A stretch of 64,000 nucleotides of DNA. Source: Oopsacas minuta. Lineage: Eukaryota > Porifera > Hexactinellida > Lyssacinosida > Leucopsacidae. Both the position numbers and the translations under genes were made by a program. Location: the NCBI GenBank assembly GCA_024704765.1, contig JAKMXF010000311.1, forward strand, positions 194,735 through 258,734. The letters run 5' to 3'. Within the stretch, counting starts at the first letter, position 1. Every line of letters starts with the position of its first letter. Under the pieces are notes generated by a model that saw nothing but the letters and a program-made list of their open reading frames with translations, was not told the DNA's origin and did not search any database. Shown here piece by piece: positions 51,856 to 62,268 of the stretch.

Positions 51856-54537
51856 TAATTCCACAAACCGTCAATTGTTGTTGAATTCGTGAGAATTGGA
51901 ATCGCCAGAAAAATATCAATTAAATTCGAAAATGCAATCAAAGGATTCCTATGAAAAATACTAGAATAAAGAAAATAACGCATGGTAAGCAATTCTAATG
52001 AAAACCTGTAAAAAGGTCGCAAATGCGTCGCAGGAAGACTTGTGGAATGACTAGAAGGCAAAAAATTATCTAACAATTTCTCCAAAATAGATTGTTAAGA
52101 TCTTGTGCTGGAATTTACATATTCATTCGAAAAAATAGATTCCCTCAATCACGAATACGCAAGACATGCGAAATAAATAAACAGCTGTCTCATACAGCTG
52201 CTATATAAGTTCATTATGGATATCTCACTTTGATAGAGTAAAATCTTTACGTATGTAATCGAAGCAAATTTATGCATAAATAAGATATTTACTAAACATC
52301 TGGATGGTTTGCTATAAGATAGCCAAAATATTTCTTTGTGACATATATAACACGAGGAATAGTTAGTTGATATAATGTAGCGAACATTTCTATGATTATT
52401 CAACAAAAATGAGTATCAACCTTCAAGCCTTGAAGATCGTGAAGAAATTATTCAAAAGTTCTTCAAAAAATCGGGAAAGAATTGGGAAATGAATTTGTTA
52501 GTAAACAAGGAAACATTGTCGAAAAGTAATACATTTTGTTATTAAACTTATATTTCTTACAAAGGCCATTATGTTTCTCTCTGCTAGATCTTTAGAGGTT
52601 TAGCAAAATATTCATATGCAGTCAGAGGGAGTTTCAAAAATGTATAAATTAAGAAATGATCAATTCATGGTGAATCGAAACATGGCTGTATGTGTTCTTG
52701 GTCGGGAGGATTTTAACCGACCAACTTTGAGTGTTCAAACACAGAGTGAGAATCGGCTTCACTTTTCAGAACCAGACTGGACCCAGTTCCAAATTCAAGG
52801 TTAAGTAGTATGGGTCACCATGACCAATTCAATATTGCATGCTTATGATGCTACGAGATTGCGAGTAATGCATGCACCTGGGGTTATAGTATAACAAATT
52901 CATGATATTACTAGTTATAGAATTACAAATTAGTTTACGTATACCATACATCTCTTCAGTCACCCCTGTCATCAGCATAATGCAAAAACTACATTGAGTG
53001 CGCAAGGATGGTTTCATCATTAGAGATATTGAATGAACCAATCATCCAATACAATTTTATTTTAACCTGTAAGATTAAGTAAATATGGGTTTATTACAAC
53101 AGTTATGACTAATGTAGCTTCAAATATTAACAGATGTGCGCATTAGGATAAATTCACGAATAATTGCATTACCCAATCAAAATATGTAACACAATAATGA
53201 ATCAATCCAATCTTATTACAATGAATTATTTATCGTCAAAACACCTTATGGAAACTAATCTATTTGAATAATTGATTATTGAAGATATCGCTGCTAGTAA
53301 TTTACTATATTATTGCCTTCAGATAGAATCAAAACAAAGGTTACCTCAATATACTAATGACAAATTACAGGCAAGGAAATATACAGATGTTCATATGATA
53401 TATATTCGTTCTTGGAAAAGGTGATCTCGCAAGTAAAAACTAGACAATAGATAAATAGGTGATAACTTTAAAGATTAGATGAATGCTAGCCCATACTGCC
53501 ATGAATTATCAGTAATTGCATTACGTTACACGACAGAATAAATGTTTCAGTGATAATATATGATGCAGTATGTTAGCAGTTCATGAATGAATTGTTTTAG
53601 GTGGCTGTGAATTTATGTAGAAATTCGAAGCCGATTTTCTGAGTTTGGTCGTTCCATGGTCCCAGTTTTCCCTCCAATTTCGGGTAGCAAGGCATCTGAC
53701 AGGGGATAAGACAAAAATCCTGGGGCTGTTTTTATTGACAAATTTACTCCCAAAATTCGCGAGGTATTCCGCGGGGAGGCACTCAAAATGATTTTTCCGG
53801 AGGGGTTTGATGCAAAAAGGACAAAAATCCGGGGAGTAATCTCTCGGATCCCTAAGAGGGAATACTGCTTGCTCCAGGAGTAATGAACAGATTGTTTTTG
53901 GATTATAGTTCCATAAATTGCAATTATTTCCTTATAATTCAGTTAGCAACACGATCATTATGTAATTGTATTGTTTCGAAAAGCAAAAGTAATGCAAGAC
54001 ATATTCAGCTATAAAGGCAGCATGTAAAACAAAGCTGTCAATAAATAGAATTCTATGAATGCACAAAAGCCATAATTCAGAACAAAAGATTCTATATTTC
54101 ACCCATAGGAATACATGATAGAAAAAATCTACAGAGCAACCTTATCTATAGTATATAGTGGTCAGCACTGAATGCAAGAAGTGTATGCATAGACTTTATC
54201 CATGTGTTCTATGCACTTACATGCTTTTGCAAATAAGAAAACCTGATGAACTTAGTGATTTTCTCCGATAAAATTATTGTTTAAATATATAACTAGTTTC
54301 CGTTAACATAATTTTCTAGAATAACATACAGATAGTGAGTAACATTTGGCACAATAGCTTGACACATTCAGTGGTAGTGTACCTATTGCATATAGGGAAA
54401 TGATGTAACAGTTTATAGTGTGTATTTTCCAGTGCCCTCAATATTCACATGTCAATATCAGCGACCGATAATATTAATCTTCCGATTGGATAACTCAACG
54501 CGAGTTGTCTTAAATTGAAAAACAAATATTCTTAGTT

Positions 54538-54776
54538 CATACCAACCCTCCTGGATCATTGGACTACCCCGGGAATTTACAATAAATTCAGGGAAGAGTT
54601 TGAGAATCCAAGGGAAGAGTTTGAGAATCCAAGGAAAGATTTGCAAATTTATGTGCTTTTGCCTGAAATTACTATTTATTGGATATATAACTTGGGAATT
54701 CAGGGAATTTGTCGAAAATCTCGGGATTTAGTAACAAAAATCCTGGGAAATTATAATAATGGGTTGATAAGTATGC
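54538..54776. repeat. MITE-like family S element
   Basis: Left end CATACCAACCCTCCTGG (missing the ACTT), right end GGGTTGATAAGTATGC. It has a local direct duplication of GGGAAGAGTTTGAGAATCCA at about 54590-54630. Confidence 0.6.
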
Positions 54777-54882
54777 TAGTTATATGTCCATAGAGGCAAA
54801 CCTGGCGCCTCACCAATCCGTGAGATTCGGCATCTATGTAAATGTGCTGTATTAACCAGTTTGAATTTCATAGCAAGAAGAT

Positions 54883-57800
54883 ATGGCTGCTCAAAAAGAA
54901 AGAGGAAGCACGTTCTCATTTTGGTCACACTCAAGTACACGCCACACGAGCAAACAAGCAGCAGTTGATATATCCGGAACAGATTCACTACGAGCTGAAT
55001 TGAGAGGAAATATCTCTGAACTTAAGAACTTAAGTTCAAATAAGAACAGCATGGGGCGATTCTCAAACTCAACTGAAAACTTGGCTGAATCTATAGATGA
55101 AGATGGCATTCCAATACTACCACCACCTCCTACTTTCCTGGGTCGTATTCTAAGAAGCATTGAAAAAAGCGAATTTCAAGAGTTGGTGGATCAGATTCCA
55201 GATGAGAAGCCGTTAAGTAGGGACGAGATGAACTTTTTAAATGGTAACAAATTTTCTAGCATAGAAACAGTCAACTCACGTTATATCGTATATCGAAGTA
55301 ATTATCGCGGTCCATTAAGCTCCGAAATAACGAGAGTTGACTCTAGCTATGAATTTAGCCAATATCTATGGTCATTTTGCTACAACTAATACTTATAACT
55401 CCTTGACTACTGGTTGAAAATTAAGGAGAGCATTCTATGAGTCGAATGGTATTCATATCAACTAGCGGCCTGATAGAAACTCCAGCATATTCGCCTGCCT
55501 ACGCTAGTACGGTGCCCTGTATATAAATTTTGCGGCAAATGTTATAGTTTGCTATAAAATCGATGTCAGTCAGCGGCTATTCAATTATAACAGTCCATAA
55601 GAATTCCAAATTTTGGTATGGAATTAATACCGCATCCATATGTGATTATTAATACAACCTTGATAGAGGCTGTGATTAGAATGAAATAAAGGCAGAGTGA
55701 TTAGTATCACTCTAATGCGACGTATCATAATTTGCTATCGAACTAAGCATAAATTATCAGCCAATTAAACTTTGCTATATCATAAAGGTACGGGCAGTTT
55801 AACATTAAGAGAACTTCGTGCAACTACTGGTGCGTTATTGAGTTTAGGCTGGGATAACGCAAGTCAATATACTGATGGTGTTATGAAGATTGGAGGGCTG
55901 AGACCTTGTAGACAGCAAGCACAGCAGAGAATTACTGAGTTGATATCTAATATACATTCCAGGACTTTAGGTAAGTTAGATTTGAATGACAATTTCTTAG
56001 AGAATGAATTGTGTTAATTCTATAAAATAAAGGTTTGTTTGTTTGTTTGACCTATGTCCATTGTCCTATTTGTTTATTTACTCATTACGTTGGACAATAT
56101 TGACATTTTCTAATATTTTTAAGTTTAGAATCAATTATCTTCATAGATTCTCCAATTCCACTTCAACTAGTATTTGACTTAACACTTGGGTATTTACCAC
56201 TCAAGCCAGGATTTTTATACAAACCAAAGTTCAATAACAGTATAGAAATATTCGGACCGAGTGAGGACGAAGTTCTACAGACATCTCACGAAGTAGAGAA
56301 AAGATTAACTATTCCTACGTTTGTTCGCACTCAATTTAAGTACAATAAAGTCACCTGTTTTCTTGGTAAGTTCAGTAACCCACTGGAATGGCTTATTAAA
56401 CTATATTCGGGAAGTTTATTTCAACATGGTAGTGCTATCATCAGTTAATATAAACATGAGTTATTAATTAAAGTATAGTAATTGAATAAGTAAGTTAAGG
56501 AATTTGCTTAGGAAATTATACAGTTGGTATTCTTACAGTATTGCACGAATATAGTCAAGTAGGTTATGTTAATAGTAAAGTGAGATATCTGTTGAGAAAC
56601 TCACTCTTGCTAGCGCCACTAGTGAAATGCTAAATAGTTGTATATTCTATAGCTAAATTGAATAAAGTTGGAAATGTCAGCTGTTCCCAACCTGGGGTCC
56701 ATCGATCCCTTGGTTGTCCACGGGCGCGGACGATAGCAGGGGTCTACAACATCTCAAAATTTGAGTTGTAGCCTATGGGAGGGGGTCTACCGGGTAAAAA
56801 AGGTTGGCTAATGTAACTAATATATTTCATCAATGTTTAGACTGTTTCTTTCTCTGCCAAAATAGATCTAATTTACTTGTGTATGAAAATAAGATGTACA
56901 TATAACACGCTCCTTTAGGTTGCTATCATCCAACACGACAATTCAGTTTTGAAACAGTCTCAAAGGATTATTTGCTATATAACCTGCCCAAGGGCTCATA
57001 TCAGTATTGTACATTCGCAGATGCTACAAGCAATGAAATGGATATGAATACGCAAGGATTAATGAACTTAGCAGGAATACTAAAGCAAAGTGTACCCAAA
57101 ATTAAAAAAACTTCAGGGGAAAACAACAGTGAAGAAGGACGCGAAATAGCAGAGATTCCAAAATCAGGAATATGGAATGCAAGTGAAAATCTAATTAGAT
57201 ATATCATGACTACAAGGATACCAGTGATTATTTATCAAAACCATCATCCGTATTTCTTCTGTCAGTTAGGTAAGGTCTTTGAAATTATTATACATACTTG
57301 AATACATATAAGTATATTGATTTCAGTGTTGCTAGATGTGTGCCGACAACGTTCATGCCTCACTTAAAAGTTCATGGCAAAAATCATAGCTCATTCCATG
57401 TTCATACCATAAATGCCATAATATTAGTCAAAAGTTCATACCAAAGCCAAAGTCAATGAACTTGGTTCATTATTTGGCAACCCTGATTTATTCATTTGTT
57501 TCAAATTTTAGGAAAAGTTGTCTACTCAAATGTACCACCTGAAATAAAATCAAACATCTGGAATATTGAAGAAACTTTTTATCAACCTAAACTTGTTGAA
57601 CTTACCCCACATTTCAATACAAATGCAAAATTGGATATAGAGGAAGTATGCAAGAAATTGGGAGTAAAGCAAAAAGCTACTATCAATTATAGGTACAGTG
57701 TAGCCTCAACGAACGGGGTGTCAGGACGCCGAAATATGTTAACCAGTTTCCCCGTTTGTGGAGGTTCATCTATATGAGACTAGGAATTTGATTTATGTTT

Positions 57801-60121
57801 TCACTCCGTTTCCAGAAGTTCCCTTGTGAGATATTGGCCAGTTGTTCTAAGCAAGCGAAAATCAGAATTTAATTAATAGAAGCAATAATATAAAAATGTA
57901 ATCAGCCACGTATGTGCGGCTTAAAAACATATTAGTAAATTTCACAGACATTTTGATTAGAATAGGATATACGTAAAAACAAGTTGCATATTCTAAATAC
58001 ATATACGTTGTTATGACTTGCTAATGAGTTCTAATATTTACCAAAAGGTTACAAGTCAAACATCTGGATCATCGTAACTACTTAATATTCACATTTACTT
58101 TCCGTATGGACGGACAGCCGAACGTAATTAGTGCAGAAAGTCCTGAACATCATAAAGTAAGCATGAACTGCATGTGTCCAGATAAAAAATATGATATATC
58201 ATTCATTATTGCAAAGAAGGAAACTCTATTGGATATGGATACACAAGCAAGGTTAGTTAATTTCAAATACAATTAATTATTAAAGGCATGCGCTCGATAA
58301 ATATGATTATAATTTGTCTGAATATTTGTCCGTTTTGAAATGTAATCTGTGGTGAAGCAGATATTTGCATTTCCATCTATTGTTTTTCTAAAATGTTGAA
58401 AAGCAATTGATATCGATACATCTCGATTCAACACACCGTTGCGAATAATGGCATAATCAGTCAACCAAGCATCTTTCTTAGATTTCTCTCTTCACTGAAG
58501 TTAAATGACTGTGGCCAGTTAATCTGCGACCCAGCTAACGAATACGAAGTAATATCCGCTGAGAGTATAGACTGTAATACAATACAGCATGGACATTACA
58601 TAGTATCTTGTGAGCAGAAACAAGTACTATACACTTCAGATATAAGCCGTATGCTATTCTATACAAAATCCTTACAGCCAGCACAAGGGAAATTACTCAT
58701 AGATTTCTCATATGGACGTAGAATGTCACAAGTTACAGCTGAATCACTGTACTTCCATGATAATATTGATAAATTGTCTTATGAACACCCATGGGATACT
58801 TCAGAAAACGGTTCGCTAGATCGTAGCTCGATGGCTCCATCGCCAGATGCAGAAAAGGGTAGTAAGGATTTCGTAGTTTTCTCACCTATCCATGGGCTGG
58901 ATACTCTACAACCAGGTAATGTGTATCTTAGTCATTGTCAACTCATACTCAGGGGCGGATCCAGGGGAGAAAAGGGGCTGAAATGCCCCGAAATATATGT
59001 ATGACCGTAGGAGACGGTTCGGTTGGTCAGATTTCAACTGCTAATAGAAATTGTATTAGTCACCCAGACCCATTTTAGTGGCTAAATATCCTGGATCCGC
59101 TATTGGGACATCAGCAATGTTTCCCATAAGATTTTATAAAGCGCTCATAATTTTGATAGTGCGTTGCGCTAACATACGGAAATACATCGTCAATTAAATG
59201 ATTTAGGTTAAACGGCGTGCTAAACGCGATTCATGGGAAACAGTGCTCATAGGTCATAATCTATCTATTTTTAGGAGATCAATTCAACATCAGAAGAGAT
59301 AGGTCAACTACACTGCCTGATACTTCACAAATACATGATGCTGGTCATAACTTGTACATAAGTAATGAAGCGATGCGAAGAAGTGTGCGTAGACCACATG
59401 AAGTGAATAAAGATACAAACCAAGATTTGATCACTATTGCACCACAAAAATATGGTAAGAGAGTAGGTTCAATTCTGTCTATTTTATGGCATACTTGCCA
59501 ACCCTCACGGGATTTACAAGAAATCCGGGAAAGAATTTGAGAATAAATAATTGCAAATTTATGTGCCTTTTCCAAATAATACCCTGACATTATAATTAGG
59601 AAGTGGGACTTTGAAATACAGGAAATATTTCAAAAATCTCGGGATATAACAAGTAACATCAAGGGAATTATCATAAGAGGTTGGTAAGTATGCTATTGTG
59701 AACAGTAAACGTCACCAAGTATGTACACAAGTGCTAACCGTATAAATATCTAGGGAATTCCTATGTACTAATTGGTAGTCATAGAAACCCTCCACAAACG
59801 GGGCGTGTGGAAATGGGGAACTTCGGGAAACGGAATGAAATAAATAGAGCGAAGACCTAGCCCTCTATGACTATATTAATAAGATTTTTGTTACATCTAG
59901 GTTCAAATGAGAATTTAGATTCAACTCAAAACACACGTCAATCCACAATTCAGCAACTGAAACGTGTAGGAAATCCTTCAGTTAAGCTCAGTAATAGTAC
60001 AAATAGACCAGGAAATACAAGATTTTTACACATAGAAGAGACGGATACCTTCAAACAAATAGAGAAGATAGTTGATCATGATTTGGAGCCGATGCTGGAT
60101 TTAATTCTCACAATTATTTAA
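54883..60121 (+). CDS. Unrecognised nine-exon gene, 777-residue protein
   Basis: Exons 54883-55243, 55788-55970, 56147-56365, 56919-57269, 57512-57692, 58048-58251, 58482-58915, 59275-59454 and 59901-60121; phases match at each junction (1,1,1,1,2,2,1,1) and the sum is in frame. I do not recognise the family. No signal peptide or membrane helix is visible, so it is probably cytosolic or nuclear. The N-terminal 75 residues are Ser-rich and polar, followed by a short proline run (ILPPPPTFLGRILRSIEKSE). The middle is globular-looking (LRELRATTGALLSLGWDNAS, VFDLTLGYLPLKPGF, NYLIFTFTFRMDG); the C-terminus is polar, ending in an acidic helix (KQIEKIVDHDLEPMLDLIL). Family P and C MITEs sit in its introns but not in exons. 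The exon 2 acceptor (CATAAAG) is weak. Confidence 0.75.
55268..55342. repeat. Short MITE-like family P element
   Basis: CAGTCAACTCACGTTATATC ... GAAATAACGAGAGTTGACT, 75 bp, with ATCGCGGTCCATTAAGCTCC inside. It begins 24 bases after the donor of exon 1 of the unrecognised gene. Confidence 0.7.
56684..56812. repeat. hAT-like MITE
   Basis: Left end CTGTTCCCAACCTGGGGTCC, right end GTAAAAAAGGTTGGCTAATG. The pattern (TTCCCAACCTGGGGTCCATNG ... AAAGGTTGG) is typical of hAT-type elements. In the intron between exons 3 and 4. Confidence 0.6.
57696..57835. repeat. MITE-like family C element
   Basis: Left end ACAGTGTAGCCTCAACGAAC + GGGGTG; then TTTCCCCGTTTGTGGAGG and TTCACTCCGTTTCCAG. It starts four bases after the exon 5 donor of the unrecognised gene, so the element's edge nearly abuts the splice site. 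Confidence 0.65.
59489..59694. repeat. Well-preserved MITE-like family S element
   Basis: Left end GCATACTTGCCAACCCTC, right end GAGGTTGGTAAGTATGC; interior GGGATTTACAAGAAATCCGG. In the intron between exons 8 and 9. Confidence 0.75.
59783..59855. repeat. Family C fragment
   Basis: AAACCCTCCACAAACGGGGC, then GGAAATGGGGAACTTCGGGA and AACGGAATGAAAT, matching one end and part of the interior of the other family C copies. Confidence 0.55.
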
Positions 60122-61268
60122 TTAGAAATCTGTATATATTTTGGGTGAATTACGTATGTAGGAATTGAAAAGTGGAATTAATCAATGAAAGTATTCAGTT
60201 GGAGCTATCTTAATATATATCTACTCATAAATGTATATAATAGCCACGCATATTGACAGTGTAACCGCCATATAAATAGGAACGGATTTTTCATCAATTA
60301 TTTGGTACCTAAACGGGCCTATGGAAACGGAGTGAAAAACAATATGGTGAATTCCTATTCCATACGAAAGGACTTCCAAAAGGTGGGAAATGGGGTAGCA
60401 TTTTTCGGCTTACCTGTCGCCCCGTTCGTGGAAGTTACACTGTAGTATATATTTCAGAATTATAGATAACCATCTGTAGATTATGAAAGGAATTTGGAGG
60501 CAGTTTGCGTTGAAAATATGAGCTGTTAAGATAATCATATGGATATATTGGATATGAAAGAAAATAGGCGTACTACTGAAACATGAATAAAGTAACAATT
60601 ATGAAATAAAAAATTGCATAGACCGTCAGCAAGATCTATGTTAGCACAATTATAATAATATCAACTATCCTAAAATATGAATATTTCGCGACAACATGAA
60701 ATATCCTTCTAATGTTTCGAAAAATTTGAAATTTGTCATAATAAAGAGGTGAAGATAATCGTATATTTGATTACACGAATGAATGGTAACATCTGTATCT
60801 AATTGGAAAGGAAAATTGTTTCAAGAAATATATTTTCCGTTACAAACATTCCTTGTTTGTAGATAACAACTATAGAGATGAGATGCTATGTAATATGTAA
60901 TGATTCAAAGACAAACAAGTTCTGCCTGTGAACGTGAAGTAATATCTCAAAAGTGAGATATGATAGTTAAGATATGTCCCATATACTGTCTCCTTGCTGA
61001 AAAGCGCTCGACGCGGCGAGTTATTAACGTACAAAATAATTATCTTATAGTCGCCAACCCTGCCAGGATTTTCAAGAAATTGATCCTAAAATATTAGCAA
61101 ATTTGTGTGCCTTTTCCCCAAATAATTCCTGAAATTACTATTATCATGCCGAATAGTGTAGGAATTTTGTAATTTGATGTATGTTAAACAAGTAGGAAGA
61201 TTCTACCATTACAATACCCATTAAATATGTGTATTCATTAATAATAAGTGCAATGATATACAAGTGTA
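60122..61268. other. Convergent spacer between the unrecognised gene and DNAJC27
   Basis: 3' flanks of two converging genes. It contains a complete family C element (60259-60445) and a family S end near 61048 (GTCGCCAACCCTGCCAGG). Nothing else is apparent. Confidence 0.5.
60259..60445. repeat. Complete MITE-like family C element
   Basis: Left end CAGTGTAACCGCCATATAAA, right end CCCGTTCGTGGAAGTTACAC + TG: inverted CAGTGTAAC ends. The interior has GGAAACGGAGTGAAAAACAA and GGTGGGAAATGGGG. About 187 bp. Confidence 0.7.
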
Positions 61269-62268
61269 CTAAGTGATCAAGTTCCCTCTTGCTTGTCCAA
61301 TTAACTTGAATGCTTCCTCACTTCCTGGCGCTTTATTCTTATCAGGATGAAGCAAGATAGCTAAACTTTTATACGCTTTCAAAACCTCATCTTTACCTGC
61401 ATTTCTCTTTAAACCAAGCATCATATAATTGTCAGTTGCATGTCGTACACGTTGTACAAGAGCTAATTCCTCTTCTGTGTATGAATGGGGAGTTGGTTGG
61501 CTAATCGGTTTATAACAGTTATTGACCATAGCCACTACTCTGGTGAAAAGATCCATCATTGCTTCGGTTATGTTTTCATCTGCTTTTGAGGATGTTTCGT
61601 GATATGAAAAATTTCGTTTTTCACACCAGATTTTCGCGTCAACTTCATCAACTTGCCTATACAGTATTAAGATGTAAAATAAGAGATTTCTCTCTATAGT
61701 GTAACCTTCGCAAACGGGGAACAGTGTCTCCCGCTTGTTGAGGTTAATCTGTATTAAATACGGTGGAACTTTGCCATAAATACGGCCGGTTTAAAGAGGT
61801 TTCGTTGTGATAAAATTCGGCGATTCATACCCAAAAGTGTAATATTGATAAATTGAAAATTAACCTTTTAGAGAGATCAGATTTATTCCCACAAACAACT
61901 ACAGCTATTCGTTCCATCAATTCTTCCGATTCCAAATGCTTTCGTAGTTCTTGCAGCCATTTTGAAAGCGAATCAAAAGATGTTTTATTGCATACATCAA
62001 ATACTAAAAGTATTCCTTGAGTGTCTTTATAAAATTCATTACGCACTCCATAGAAAACTTGGTTACCAGAAGAGTCAAAAATATTCACTTTTATGTCTAA
62101 AGTCATAATATTCACTTTTGTCACTCCAAAATCGATTCCAATGGTTGGCATGTATCTTGAAACGAATCTATGTTCACAATAGCGTTTTATTATGCAACTT
62201 TTGCCAGTGTCAATATCTCCTAAAGTTAAGATTTTGATCCGTTTTATTTTCGTTTGATTGCTTGTCAT
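61269..62268 (-). CDS. DNAJC27: DNAJC27/RBJ: Rab-like GTPase with C-terminal J domain
   Basis: Two exons, 62268-61865 and 61656-61269, joined by a phase 2 intron, give 263 codons (human RBJ about 273). GTPase motifs: GDIDTGKS (17-24), the DSSGNQVF G3 region, NKSD, and ETSSK as G5. The J domain follows (YMMLGLKRNAGKDEVLKAYK, LLHPDKNK with HPD at 238-240). The domain order Rab-J is diagnostic of RBJ. Mammalian RBJ has been linked to MEK/ERK signalling and Hsp70 binding is expected from HPD. The G3 motif departs from the usual DxAGQ. No C-terminal prenylation cysteines are present, as in known RBJ. A family C fragment lies in the intron near 61697-61750. Complete gene. Confidence 0.92.
61697..61750. 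repeat. Family C fragment in DNAJC27 intron
   Basis: AGTGTAACCTTCGCAAACGG + GGAAC at the left and CCGCTTGTTGAGGTTAATCTG at the right: a shrunken element consisting of little more than its two inverted ends. Confidence 0.55.

Larger units (their letters stand above)
51602..54882. other. Intergenic region between WDR54 and the unrecognised nine-exon gene
   Basis: About 3.3 kb without coding character. It holds a family P-type element (51731-51855), a family S element (54538-54776) and a less AT-rich stretch at about 53640-53880 (GGGGATAAGACAAAAATCCT, CCGCGGGGAGGCACTC) with paired AAAAATCC motifs that looks like a degraded insertion. Confidence 0.5.
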
